In this document: positions 1 through 12,600 of the stretch, one piece after another
Layout: every line of letters begins with the position of its first letter
How positions within the stretch are numbered: position 1 is the stretch's first letter
Assembly: GCA_029582155.1 (NCBI GenBank)
Contig: CM055895.1
Coordinates: 62,721,078 to 62,785,077, forward strand
From: Panopea generosa
Taxonomy: Eukaryota > Mollusca > Bivalvia > Adapedonta > Hiatellidae
DNA: 64,000 nucleotides
Direction: 5' to 3'
The notes under the pieces: model-generated
Database searches by the model: none
The model's input: only the letters and a program-made list of their open reading frames with translations
Told to the model about the DNA's origin: nothing
Program-made: the position numbers and the translations under genes

Positions 1-500
1 GAGCGTACTGTGAATTTAATTGACTAATACATTCAGTAATTCAATTTATATATAGCATTGTGATTCACAAATGATAGTTATTTTGGTTGATACCAGGTTT
101 CAAGAGTGCTTAGTTACAACACGATTAGATATTTCTTAAACCTTGAAGTAGACAAACCAGACATCTTAACTTAACTTACTTACAGAACATGAAACAGTGA
201 TATCGGATAAATTTTGAGAGCTTACTGAGTGATCAAAGGTCGGTCAACAACATAAGGTCGGTCAACGATGAAACCACTGATATTCTTTATTTCTGCAATC
301 AATGTTATTACTCAGTAAAACGTGCTATACACGCATGCATTTAAATTGGCCGTATTTATCTGCTCAAAGCGTTCTACAGTTCTAATTCCAGCATTACATT
401 GTTAAATTCTCATATTTCAGTGATGTATAAAAAGTAAGCTCGTTAAGGGAAACATTTGTGGCATCGAATGTCATAATGTTGCAATGAAAAGTTAACATTT
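1..500 (+). repeat. Family R1 dispersed repeat, copy 1 (truncated by window start)
   Basis: Shares with copy 2 the blocks actgtgaatttaattgac, ccttgaagtagacaaaccag, ggtcggtcaac..., accactgatattctttattt, caatgttattactcagtaa and agtgatgtataaaaa, in the same order. Class unknown. Confidence 0.8.
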
Positions 501-1149
501 TCTCTATTTGTATGTAACAAAATAGTTAGGTTGTTGTGGCCTAATTTAGTAGTGTCAGCTAGTACGTGTCCATTGTAATGATATTGGCTATATTTGCACG
601 AAATTCACTAAGGTATGTCGACTGTTTTGCTATATATTCTGACTGTATTATGGAGAAACTGTCAAGTGTAGCAAAAACATCTTTGGAGTTGGCGTGACGA
701 GAAGGAATGAGCAAGTTACTGTTCCAGTACATAACGGCAGATGGGTATGTGAATTTTATATTATGTTGTATATAAATGTCTGATAGATACACATGTATTT
801 TGACATAATCAGATCTAAGTAGAATGGTATAAATTGTTCATATCCATTCCGACGATAATGTTTGTAATTTAATTCCACATTCGCGATATTGAGAGGCGTT
901 TTTTTAGAATATAGGTTGAGAATTCTGAGAACGTATTTTGAGCTGCTGATATCGTGTTCACGATGAAGTATTGCAATTCACAATGTTAGAACTGATTGAT
1001 ATGTGTAATTAAATTTTGTTAATGCTTATTCTGATATTCACAATGAGAATAGATACAGAATTGGTCGGTAATTTATATTATAATGAAGAATTATGTAGAG
1101 ATATAATTGCTATTTTGAGAAAGACGGAAGGTCATATATGAGATGTTGT
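500..1149. other. AT-rich, no gene seen
   Basis: Short frames only; nothing assigned between family R1 copy 1 and the 58-bp array. Confidence 0.6.
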
Positions 1150-1360
1150 TTAAACTGCCATGAAACTGCAGATAGTAAGAATTGAATGATCTGTTATCAT
1201 ATATTGATAAATCTACCATGAAACTGTTAGATGGTAAGAATTGAATGCACTGTTGTAATATGTTGATAAATATACCATGCAGCTGTTAGATCGTAAGCAC
1301 TGAATGCACTGTTATCATATATTGATAAAAATACCATGAAATTGACAGATGGTAACTAAT
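1150..1360. repeat. 58-bp tandem repeat, about 3.5 copies
   Basis: taccatgaaactgttagatg recurs with starts near 1158, 1216, 1275 and 1333 (periods 58, 59, 58). Each unit also carries ttgaatgcactgtt and tattgataaa. Confidence 0.85.
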
Positions 1361-2699
1361 ATAAGACGTGTCATAACATATTTGAGTAACTAGTAAATAT
1401 GAGTTTATATATATTTTGTAGCCGTTTTTAGATGTATGCGAGTTATATGTCCGCTACGTCAACGACTTGTCTAGACGTGACAGGAAGTCAGCTGGCGGTA
1501 GTACCGTCATAAGGACAGCAACCCATATAATCGTCATATGGACGACTTGACGATCCTGGCGTCGGAGTACGGTCGACAGTCAGTACGAGGCGACGTAAAA
1601 CCAGAAACTCAGTATAGAGTTCTAGGGAGGATAACCCAGTTTATATAGCCAACGCCACAACGGACGATTGATGCTAAATCTACGATAATCCGGACGCGAT
1701 AGTAGTATCTTAAATACAATATTAGTGCATTGTAAAAACAGTTAACATTCATATGTTGTAAGCAGTTTGAATCGCGATATAGATTTACGAAACGATTAGG
1801 AGATAGAACTGCGTAAACAAGTGTTATTTTCATCATAGAACATTTTAAACAAACTGTGGTTGTTTTGTTGAGTAATTAACTTTAAATTGTATATATTGTA
1901 TAATTGTATATTCGTAATTTTATTCATGTAAAATTAAAATTGTACATTTTATTTGAGAATACTTGTATGCTACCTTCGGAGTTGTCAGCCCTTGGTCAAT
2001 TTGCTACATTGTACACAAGTACTTTCAATACAATGTGTAGATCTGCTTAATTCTTAGTATGTCGTCTTCTTTTTTTAAAATGGTGCGGTGAACCACTTAG
2101 TGTTTATCTAAAGTCAAATAAGTCCTCTAATGCTCGAAATAGTCACTTATTGATTTTTTGCTACGATAGACTTGCACCATCCATCTGCAACAATAAATCA
2201 AAGTTCAAATGAAATATTCTGAAAATATTTCTTACCAAATTACACAGAGCTACAGTGTATTTGACACATGCATTGTGTTGCCGTCATCAAATTGGGGCAC
2301 TACTCAGTAGCGAGACGTAACACTATGATAGTGCTTGCACAAGTAAGTCGATAAACTTTAAAGCAGTAAAATATAAGTCTTACTAGATCATCTGTCAGTG
2401 AGTAAAACGTGCATTTAAACATTCACTTATATGTTGCCATTTTTCATCACTCGAATATGAATCTTTATTATATTCCATTTTATTCACATAGCTAATTAGT
2501 TGCATAATCAATTGACTGTTTTTAAAATTATTGTACTGTTTTTAACATAATATCACTACGCTGCAGCATTAAAAGGCACACACCTCAATATACACTCGAA
2601 TATTACTTATATTCATGCATCAATCAACCTGAATGCTGCCGAACGTACAATCATATTATGATGTATCGGCCCATGAAAGCACATTTTATATCATTGCCT
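1361..2699. other. AT-rich, no gene seen
   Basis: A small GC-richer patch at 1440-1640 (gacgacttgacgatcc and similar) has no frame over 75 codons. Nothing assigned. Confidence 0.6.
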
Positions 2700-3015
2700 G
2701 GCGACGGGGGACAATAGGGGATAATGCCCCCAATAACAGTTACTATCTACACGTGATATATATCATTCGTTAGTTACTGAAACTGAAAGGATGTGTTTCA
2801 GACAGAGTTAATGTTAGACATCACATCGAGCCAAATATAATCCAGACGATGCACACTTGGGATCTTGACCTAAATAACATCGACTACATGTACCAAGAAG
2901 TGGTAATCAGACGGTGTGAATGTTAGACACTACATCGCGCAATATATCATCCAGGTGATGAGAGACACACAAGGGATGATGCCAATAATAACAGCGACAA
3001 CTAACAGGTGATAAT
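2700..3015. repeat. Degenerate short duplication
   Basis: The block cagacagagttaatgttaga (2799) recurs as cagacggtgtgaatgttaga (2908). The block ataggggataatgcc...cacgtgata (2713-2760) recurs as aagggatgatgcc...caggtgata (2970-3013). It is an old, diverged tandem structure. Confidence 0.6.
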
Positions 3016-3159
3016 AAAAAAATATTAGAGCATGAATAGTTTTGCCTATATGTAGCACTTTATACCGAATGCAAACTGTTCCTCTAAACATAGTTATTCT
3101 TAAAAAGCAACTAATTCAAATATAGAATACGGATTATATTGGTATTCATGAAGAAAAAC

Positions 3160-3545
3160 ACACTGCCAAATGCTTTCACTTCACTTTTGAGACTATCCTA
3201 CCATTTCTTAGCGTCTTGAAAATATGTCTTCTGTTATCACAAGCTAATCAACAGTGTATGAATTATTTATCCTACAATAAACGTCCATTCCACTTGATTA
3301 ACAGTGATTTTATTTTACTGAGAGACAGGATGATGCCTATTCGAGATGATATGTTTTTGTTTCCAATCTAATGCAATTTGTTAAATCGTCGTTTTATTTT
3401 ATGGCTTTGAATTTCACAAGGGATGTTTACGCAATGGATTTAGCGGGCAATTGATATATTATTATATTATTCTGAGAAATACGATCTTTTGAACGTATTT
3501 TAAGACGTTATATTGTCATCTATTACTTTAAACAATAATCAGTTT
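3160..3545 (-). repeat. Family A dispersed repeat, copy 1 (antisense)
   Basis: Sense orientation is defined by the copy at 42985. Shared words on the - strand include ttgtaggataaataat, the gttgat...acagaagac block, ccatttctcaatgtcttg equivalents and gactgtctctcagtaaaat. cgtcgttttattttatgg is shared with copy 3. Confidence 0.75.
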
Positions 3546-5607
3546 ACGAAAACGGTGATTAATTACTGTATTAATGTTTGTTATACTTCATCATCGCCCC
3601 AGTCAGTTGTGAGTCACGATCTTCCGCAAGGACATACTGTTAACGCTTAGTACTGTTCTAAGGTTATATTGTGTCTGCTTTAAATACTGTATTTACAGTA
3701 TTATACAGATATTCATAAAACGTACCAATATATACATTTCGTTAATATGTCTTGGACTCAGTTTCGCCATTTTCAGGTACTATACCATGACTTCATAAGA
3801 GCGAAGAGGAAAAGGCATGCAGAAAAACTATAGGCGATGATTTTCTATCATGGAAATTCATTTGCGCACGGAGTGACTTTAACGCAATACACTTTAAACA
3901 CTATGTTTCATGCATCTCCTTAAAGTCCAGATTTGGCACGTGTTACTTGATGATCTTGTGAAGCTGTTGTGTGCAGTTCAACGTACTAGTTCATCACTTC
4001 AACTTGACTTTTACAGGAAAGGTTTTGAATCATGGGTAAACAGGTTTACAAAGTGTATATAACTGACCCCGCAAGTAAATTATGTCGCTAATGATTATAT
4101 AATGTGTTGGGCGTGATGAGGTCATAACGGTATTGAGTCAGATTAACAATAATGACATCAGTGATGATTCTCAGACCAAATGTATTTTAAAAACTTATAG
4201 TTAAACTTATAAGCAAGCATCATAGGCTAATATTCTTTCTCACCAAAATTCAGATTATCGGTCCAGTAAAAAAAGTTTCCAGTATGTTGTATGTCACGTT
4301 TGAACACCCCTTATAATAGAGTTCGAGAGCCATATGTCATATAAAATTAATAAAACAACTTCATATGAGTTACCATTTTAAAACTGACATTTCTAAAAAA
4401 TGGATGATAAAACATGATTTTAGATGGCATTCAATACCGCTCTTTCATCCGTTGTTTTGGCTATGGATGGAAGAATGTTTATTATAGGTAGCCTTCATTA
4501 AAAACAATAGATGTAGCTACTTAAAATCGGTACATTTATTAAATGGAGAATTCAACTGGTTACTTATTTATTATTGTACAGTGACTCTATATAAAAATTA
4601 TGTCTTTTCTTCTAAGCCCATTCTCGGCGTGGATAAGAAAAATTATGATAAACTGTGCTTATTTGTAGTGTAGATTTTGTGTCGGTTCAGTTTTAGATTT
4701 ATATTAAACAACAATTGTTATTGATCGCTACATGTTTATGCTTATATCAGAAAATGTTTTTCTGTCTGTCTCTTTTGTCGTTTCTATTTGTATATATATT
4801 TTATATACTGCCAGACTTGGTGATCCTTTACTGCAAAATCTAGTAATATATTTGCTATTACATATACCATAACCCATCAACAGACAGGTCCACTTTTCAA
4901 AACCCAATTACAGTTTACTCCGCAGGAAAACAAATCAAGTAACATTAGTCTGTTCTGCAGAGCAATACAAATAGGATGGTTTTTTTATAATCATCTTGTG
5001 GGCATCGCAGATACGACTGAAAGTGAGCATTGTTTTCGCTATTATATCTGTGATGAATTTGGAATAAAAATAAATGAAATAACATTCACTATGTCATTGT
5101 TGTATTAAGGGTTTTATTGCCACTCCCAATTTTTTTTGGTCTGTTTCAGCTAAAAACATTTTACGCTTGAAACAAAAAGCTCAAAACCAATATAATGCTC
5201 GTTGTCTTCTTATAATATATATTGCCTTTATTTATTTTCATAAAGATCACATACCTGATACTTTAAATATGACCTGATAGCAGTTGGATTCTGATACACT
5301 TAAACACAAAAACCTTTACCGGACAATATGTATCCAATAAAAGAGAACTAATGGGCTAGTGAACAAATATAGTATACGCTCTACCCGAAGGCATCTCTCA
5401 TAATCTCTCATATTCAATCTCGTAATGGTTCTATATAATATGCAGACACAAAAATAATTGATGGACACTTCATCATGAAACTGGTTTGACATTCAACATT
5501 TTGTTGAAAAAGAAACGATACAATTTACACTGACAGTACACCTACACAAACTATATTCTATATATACATACATTTGGTTTAGTGTATTTAAGTTACAGTT
5601 CACTCCA
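3546..5607. other. AT-rich, no gene seen
   Basis: No frame of 60 codons and no repeat shared with other parts of the window was noticed. Confidence 0.6.
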
Positions 5608-5611
5608 TTAA

Positions 5612-5843
5612 CTCTTTACTTTATATAGACACCTTTGGACACCTCTAATTTGGACGCCTTTAAACACCTAATATAGAAGACTTTTGAATTATTAGGTGAA
5701 TTATGTTTATATTTACTGACAGAGTGGAAAACAGTGCAAGAAGTGTTCAGATTACTCGTTACGATCAATCTGAACTCTTCCTGCACTGTTTTCAACGTCC
5801 TTCTGTGATTGGTGCGGAAAACGTGTATCTATAGAGTAAAGGG
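5612..5843. mobile_element. piggyBac-like MITE (232 bp) with TTAA target duplication
   Basis: Flanked by TTAA at 5608-5611 and 5844-5847. Ends are CTCTTTACT...(left) and the complement CCCTTTACT... (right), close to the CCCTTT termini and TTAA targets known for piggyBac. Inside, a second inverted repeat pairs 5724-5753 with 5767-5796 (26 or more of 30, with the core gaaaacagtgca), leaving a 13-nt loop. The whole element can fold on itself. It has no coding capacity, so it depended on a transposase elsewhere. Confidence 0.82.
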
Positions 5844-5929
5844 TTAATACATTAAAATAAGTTGCATTCAGACTGAGAGTACTTGGAACAATCGGTATCA
5901 ATGGGTCTAAAAACTGTATCTGAGAAATG

Positions 5930-6000
5930 TGTCACCAACCTGTTGAAAGACGGTGGTTCTTTTCAGATGAATCATGAAGTCTTCCTCCACCCATAACATT
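5930..6000 (+). mobile_element. SINE-b 3' fragment
   Basis: ggtggttctttt...gaagtcttcctccaccca matches the body of the SINE copies at 62019 and 62845 (tgaggtcttcctccat). The tRNA head is absent. Confidence 0.55.
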
Positions 6001-6539
6001 AGAAATCTGTGTAAAATTAGTTTAAACTGGAATATTTTACTTTGATTGTGACAGTTATTACAATTTATACAGATTACGCGTCAAGAATTATTGGGTATAA
6101 TATATACTAAGCATATGAGCCGGACCGATCTTTACCAATGGACCACGCGCTCCACATTTATGTTAAATTGAAAACATAGAGCTCACCCAGCGGTGCTCGA
6201 GAATACAATACCACAATAAAGCTGCTATATTCTTCGATTTGGTACCTTATTTGCTTTCAGTGAGACTTATACATCAATCAGATATTAGTATTTACAAAAC
6301 ATTGTTAACAGCTATGGGTAGATTCAATACATTCATTTATTGTGAATCATAACGCGACTTATATACTTTCCACCAATCACTGTCATTAGTTCAACTCTCC
6401 TTTTACATTTGCCACTTTTACCAAAAACATAACTTGAAATATAATGTTATTTTAATCTGATAAATCATACTTTTACTATAAAACTATTTTAACACAAAAC
6501 TAAATTGTCACTTCGAAATTCTGAAGGACGATGGTTCAA

Positions 6540-6680
6540 CTCTTTATTCATTTGCATGGGACGGATGTATTCAGTTATCAATACTATATGATGTAATACA
6601 TCGAAAATGACGTCAAACACCATTCAAAAGCATATATAGTCATGATTGTTTCCATATTATTCTAACCTCATTCAGCAGTT
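6540..6680 (+). repeat. Direct repeat partner of 7705-7850
   Basis: Shares tcgaaaatgacgtcaaacac / cattcaaaagcatatatagt / catgattgtttccatattat with the downstream copy. The two bracket about 1 kb that holds a tRNA-like sequence and the 96-bp palindrome. Confidence 0.75.
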
Positions 6681-7247
6681 TGCTGATGCCATAGTGTAAG
6701 TACGTTAACAATAGTAATGGTCAACACACAAACATTTTTGTAAATACTTAAATACTACTCGTAGAATACCAAATATGATATTCGTGATTTGTAAAATGCA
6801 TAATTAATATTTCGTAAACCGTATAATTCTATGCACACATGTGAAAGGAATAACAACACTTTTAATACACATGTTACTATAGATAGTAACAAAAAAGAGC
6901 ATGTTTCAGCAGGTTATTGCCTTCATGCGCTGATTACTACTTATCGGCCCGAGTCGAAAACTCATAAGCATAATCGGCCCGGTGAACGCGTGAAACCAAT
7001 GGCCACGTAAAACGTCATCATTGTCAGTTTGTTTTCAACATGTCGATATATTCTTTCAAGTATAAAAAGTAAATGTTCTTCTTTAAAGAAAATTGCTGAC
7101 ATGGTATTAAGTGTTTGTGTACATATTTTATTATTTACACCTTGTTTCTAATATAAACAAATCAAGGGAAGCAATTACATAGCGACTTACATTTGAAACT
7201 GAAAAGCAAATAAATATCATAAAATAGGATGTCAACGTCATTATGGC

Positions 7248-7330
7248 GCAATAGCTCAGTTGGTCAACATGCACATCATATTAAATTTTATCAAAATGAA
7301 CGTCGTGTGTTCAAGACGCGTCATTGACGG
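7248..7330 (+). mobile_element. tRNA-like SINE head (degenerate)
   Basis: An A-box-like tagctcagttggtcaac and, about 45 bp on, a B-box-like gtgtgttcaagacgc resemble a Pol III internal promoter. The stems of a true tRNA do not form, and the following A/T-rich sequence is unlike the other SINEs here. Confidence 0.45.
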
Positions 7331-7560
7331 TTTCTTTTAGTTTTAAATTAAAATTGTTTTTATTACTATTTTTCTTTCATTTTATACTCGGTTAAAATAT
7401 AAATAAAGTATGTGTACACATGATTTAGAAGCACATGTAATAACAAAGTTAGTCAACGGACATCATGAGCATTGCCTTGTAGTGGTAACAGTCCCGGTGA
7501 GTGAAAACGTTATTACTCTCTTTCAGTGATGCAATTGAACATGTGTATTAAAGACATTAA

Positions 7561-7656
7561 CACACAGCAGAGCCGGGCCGGGAGGTAATAATCGGCCCGA
7601 ATTATTTTATCATTTTCCGGGCCGATTATCACCTCATGGCCCGGCTCTGTCGTGTG
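7561..7656. mobile_element. 96-bp near-perfect palindrome flanked by TTAA
   Basis: cacacagcagagccgggccg... on the left (7561-7600) pairs with ...cggcccggctctgtcgtgtg on the right (7617-7656) with few mismatches and a loop of about 16 nt. TTAA lies at 7557-7560 and 7657-7660, so it could be a minimal TTAA-targeting MITE. The core tcggcccg also appears twice at 6945-6985, perhaps a relative. GC content is far above the flanks. Confidence 0.75.
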
Positions 7657-7704
7657 TTAACCTCTAAGTAATGACAAATGGATCCGGTACCGAATATATC
7701 TATA

Positions 7705-7850
7705 GTAATGGTTGCTTGTTGGGTCGGATGGATTCCTTCATCATTACAACAGGATGTCATAATATGTAATGTATCGAAAATAACGTCAAACATTATTCAA
7801 AAGTATGTATAGTCATGAATATTTCCATATTATTCTTACATCATGTAGAC
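7705..7850 (+). repeat. Direct repeat partner of 6540-6680
   Basis: Reads tcgaaaataacgtcaaacat / tattcaaaagtatgtatagt / catgaatatttccatattat. It is not an LTR: it lacks TG...CA ends and the intervening segment has no coding frame. Confidence 0.75.
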
Positions 7851-7983
7851 AATTGCTCTGGTATAAATAAAAAATATGTTTTATTAAGGTTAGAACCATA
7901 TTTACTATTAATATGTACTTACTACGATTTGTGTTACACACCTTAAATATTTTACTGATATCTGTAAAGCATCTAGTTTACCA

Positions 7984-9360
7984 GTGAGTGAACTGTGAAT
8001 TTATTTGACAAATATATTCAATAATTCAATAAGTTATATACAGCACTGTGATCCATAAATGTTAATTGTTTTGGTTTATACCCAGGTTCAAGAGTCCTTA
8101 GTTTATAATGCTACTACAAGCTTAGACATTTATTAAACGTTCAAGTAGACAAACCAGACATCTTAACCAAACTTAATTACAGTACAAGAAACGGTGATAA
8201 CTTGTACACTTCCAAAGCTGAATAATGCGAAGGTAATAAAAGAAAATGCTCAAAATTCAATTTCATATGTTAGAGTTGTTCGAAAACTTACTGCTATTCA
8301 GATTATTTCGAATCTGATTCGAAGTGATATTCCATTTTTTAAAACATTGTTGCGCAATAGTGCTTATATAAAATCTGTCAAATGTTAGTTAAACTTTTTT
8401 TTTAAATATTTTTAGACGTTTTGTTACCTTTAAATATTTGACTTCGTAAGAGTATTGTGATATAAAAGCCACCATAATGATCATTTAAAATATAAAGTGG
8501 CCTAAGGTACTTATTAATAGAAAAAAGACAGCGGCACGTCGGTGACCTGGTCATCTCCGTCTGTTGTAATTTCTTTTTAGAATGGCATATGTTGTTAATA
8601 TATCATTTGTTTTGATACTGTGTTCTATAATTGTACATATGATGAGACGTCAATAAAATATATACATTATTATGTGTTGAAGTTGGACAATACTTTCTAC
8701 GACATTTTTCTTTTTTTTTCTATTCTATCAAGCGAACATCACAACATCATTTTAATTGTTTTAATTGCGTCTCGTGTTCTTGTAATTGCTAAGTGTTCCT
8801 GGTTCCGTGTGCCATAAGCGATGCCGTACAAATCACTTACGCGTTTAAATACTATGTACGCTTTTAACGCATTGTATATAATATATTTATCAAAAAAGAA
8901 ATCACTTTCTATTACATATTGTGGTTATGAAATGTGTAAAATTTTGAAAGGATATGATGTTTCTCTTTGCGTCAATTTTACAGTTTCTGTGGATTATATG
9001 CAATAATATCAAATTGTTTTCAGAAAATAAATGAGTTATACATCATACTCCGATAACATTATTAAAACATTTTAATAGAGTGTAATGTACCCGAGTATGA
9101 AAAATAATAAAAAAGGTCGGCCAACAATGTAACCACTGATATTCAGTATTTCTGCAATCAATGTTATTACTCAGTAATGTACGTAGGCAGTCAAATATGC
9201 TGTATTTTATTTACTCAAGGCGTTGTCAAAATTTCCTATTCCCGCATGGTTTTGTTTATTCTCACATTTTAGTGATGTATAAAAACGAGTTCGCTAAGGG
9301 AAATACTTATGGCGTCAAATCGTCGAATGTTTATCATAAAAAATTGCAATGAAAAGAAAT
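7984..9360 (+). repeat. Family R1 dispersed repeat, copy 2, split by ~900 bp
   Basis: 7984-8205 matches window positions 1-210 and 9110-9360 matches 240-500. Between them, 8206-9109 has no counterpart in copy 1. That segment holds only short frames (8620-8817 and 8821-9006 share a frame across one TAA), which I do not recognise. It is either an insertion here or a deletion in copy 1. Confidence 0.8.
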
Positions 9361-12114
9361 CGTTTGCTTTTTTTCAACAGTACAACCAATACAAAAAGCA
9401 ATCATGGAACAAATGGCAATATAATATGATTAATATAACAATAAATGTGGATTATCATTTACTTATTTTAAAGAAGGATACTAAGTATTCATATCTCGCA
9501 ACTTTTCGTTTACCTCTTAATACATTTGTGTACATTTTGGTCCCTTTACTTGTCTTATGACAGCCACACTTCACTTTGCCGTGCTTCACAATTTGTTTTA
9601 CCTTAACTATTTCATTTAACAATAGTATATGATAGTGAACATGGTCTTTTAAGTGTCGATGTGAAACGTAATTAAACACCTATCACAGAACAATTCTATG
9701 TCCATAAACACAAAATAATACATTTTGTGTGTACGGTGTTACATTCAATAAATTAATACCTTTAAAACCCGGTACTTGGAAGGATTACATACTTGTATAA
9801 TCCTCAAAATATGATATATTAAATCGAGTCTGATTAATAAAATATACATTTTCTCAGTTACATTATGTGAATACCGTAATGTTATCGTATGCCTTTCACC
9901 GAATATTCATCGTTTTATATGCCGAACTTTTCGTTTTGAACTTCGTCAAAAACTGAAAAAATAGCTTCTGTTCTTGTAATTTGAAAATAGTAACAATTTA
10001 ATTTGAATAACCTTTAAATTAGTTATTTAATTGTATTATACTTTTTTCTTATCTCACTAAATCAGAAAGAAGCAAATAACTTATTTATGAAAAAAACAAT
10101 AACAAAAAAAATAACAACTGATATAATAGGCCAAGAGCGTTAATCATAAATTCTAACAAAAGAGAATCACTTTATATATTCATTGATTAAAGTAGAAAGA
10201 CTTCATAAAATTTACCAAATTATTAGTTTTATCTATTAAGACACTATTTCTGAAATATGGCAAAAAAGAAAAAATATGGACAATAATTTATTCTCGAAGT
10301 AGATAATATTGGGCACGTAGACAGATATATCCATCTAAATACGGAACGAACATTTTAAAATTGAAAAGAAAAACATGGTTTGAGATAACATTGTTGTTCA
10401 ACAATTGATTAAAGCGTTCATTATATATTTACATGAATCAAAATAGGTTTATTTTGTAGATAATTAAATGTTCTTTAATCAGTGACTACAAAACGAGACC
10501 TCTCGGAAAATTTTGTTGAAGAAACAACTCTTCTTCTGAGGACGTCATCAATATCAACAGTGCATCATATAATTGATACAAAGGGATGTTATGTTTTGAG
10601 ATAAATAATATAAGCTGTTAGGTACAACACTTCCTAAATGAAGCATATTTGTATGTAAAGTTCATGGAGGTGAGATTGAATGACGCATTCAAAGTATATT
10701 CTAATGAACTCGAATATATTTCTTCTTAGAGTTGTCATTATCTGTGTTAATTATTTTGTTTGTTTCGATAAATATTTACCGGTACATTGACAAACAGTTC
10801 CCATGCAACGCTTTAAGTTTGTTCATTTGTATTGTATTTGTACGTCTGTATATATATATAGTTATGATTATGCTCAACCTACTGAAAAATACTGCATATA
10901 GGAGCAGTATTCATATTATTCCACAATACATGGTTGCGCTGAAAACGTATAACAAACAACACTGCACGTAAACAAATCAAATTACATATTATATAGTTTG
11001 CCCTGCGGAACGTTACGAAATGATCATTTCTTTTTACTTTTATTTTTTTTTTTATTTTTACATACTTCGTTCTGTGTCAGATTGTATCAACTTGAAAAGA
11101 ATTATAAATTGCACGTGTCCAGGTGTTCCGATAGTTATAAATCTGCGCTTGTACAAATCTAGTATATTTTACAGCTGTTGCACGGACTCACGTTGATAAA
11201 CAAAATGTTATCGTTTTATTGGCCATACATATAGTTTATCGATTTTAATATAGAACGGATGTTTTTTTACTTAAAATATTTAAGATTACATTTAGTTTGT
11301 AATTAAACAACTTTTAAAATGTTGCATTATACATCAAAACAAAATGGTTCAACTTTCCTTTGAAGATAAACGAGAAACAAAAGAAAATGTAATTTAAGCT
11401 GTAAATTGATTGATAAATGAAAGTTCGATTAAGAAACGTATGGGTTAAGTTTTTAAAACTATATGTATCCTTAATACATGTATAAGATGCTCTGGGCATT
11501 TATATCCATGAATATGCATGTATAATGAGATATTAAACGTTTTAAAGAGTTTATCCTGAAAACATCACCTCATACTCCGATCAATATACATTCAATTTCA
11601 ATATACGAATACAACTATACTCTGAGACGTTTTCAATTTATTATTTCATGTGCCAATTCATTTGTTTTATTTGAACAGGAGAGATAATCTTGAACTTATA
11701 CGACATAAGTCTGATTATGTCGCATGTTAAGCATTTTTGAAATTCTGTAATTATTCAATAGTAATAGGTTGGATCAATATGGATGTTCAGATAATTAATA
11801 ATTATATGTTTTATTTCAATTATTTGATATTTCAAGACCGTTTGGAACTTTCTTGTCAATATTATTTTTGTACCAGATTCGAAGATTTAAGTCTTAAAGT
11901 ATACACATTATTGATACGAACAGTTGCTTTAATAGAACTACAGCTGCATTACTATTGTGAGGGCACACTCACCTACTTTGATTTCCCGTTTAGGTTCTAA
12001 TATTATAGCTAAATGGTACCTACAGTACATGCAAGTAAAAAAGAGGTATTATAATAAAAATAACAAATACAACAAAAAATGACTTTAAATTCTACTTAAA
12101 ATTCATTTTATATT
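9361..12114. other. AT-rich, no gene seen
   Basis: Frames up to 87 codons (11737-12000), none recognised. The overlapping pair at 9309-9560 (+) and 9455-9679 (-) is compatible with chance. Confidence 0.6.
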
Positions 12115-12600
12115 CATTGTAACTTTGTAGTTTCGTACACATTTACATCTGTATTAAAGATGATTTACCAAAGCTGTCTGTCATGTTTAAACCCGTTATC
12201 CTTTAATAAGGGACACATATTGTCAATTCTCTGGAAGCAATTATAGCTGTTATATCCCTTTTTTCTTTTCAGGGTTTAATAATTCTTATGTTTCCATTAA
12301 ATTAATGAGTGCCCAAGGTGTAGTCCAGCTTAATAAAATACTGTGCCATATTTACATTGAGGTTATGTATATATGGAATATAAGTATTTTACTTTTTGGA
12401 GTGTTCAGTTGGTAAATCCAGTCAACTCTTTAATGCATATGATATAATAAATAATCGCATGATGTAGTGGTCCATGTAGATCATAGCTTTGTATCCTTTG
12501 TTTCAACTCCAATTTATTCATTGTTGCACTATGTCACGTGGATTCAACTCACGAATGCGAGCATGCCTTTATCTTCATTTGTATACGAAATGTCAATAAA
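12115..12600 (+). repeat. Family D repeat, copy 1
   Basis: Shares with 16745-17200, in order: taactttg.agtttcg, tgtattaaagatg.tttac, an attcttatg/atttatgattgtt region, and at the end aactcacgaa..gcatgcctt and tttatcttcattt. Diverged; no frame recognised. Confidence 0.65.

Noticed and set aside
7248-7330. Functional tRNA gene
   Set aside because: Boxes resemble a Pol III promoter but the acceptor and other stems do not pair.
6540-7850. LTR retrotransposon bounded by the 6540 and 7705 direct repeats
   Set aside because: Repeats lack TG...CA ends and the 1-kb interior has no gag or pol sequence, primer site or polypurine tract.
8620-9006. Two-frame gene interrupted by one TAA
   Set aside because: Residue composition is that of random AT-rich DNA and nothing was recognised; kept only as a note under family R1.
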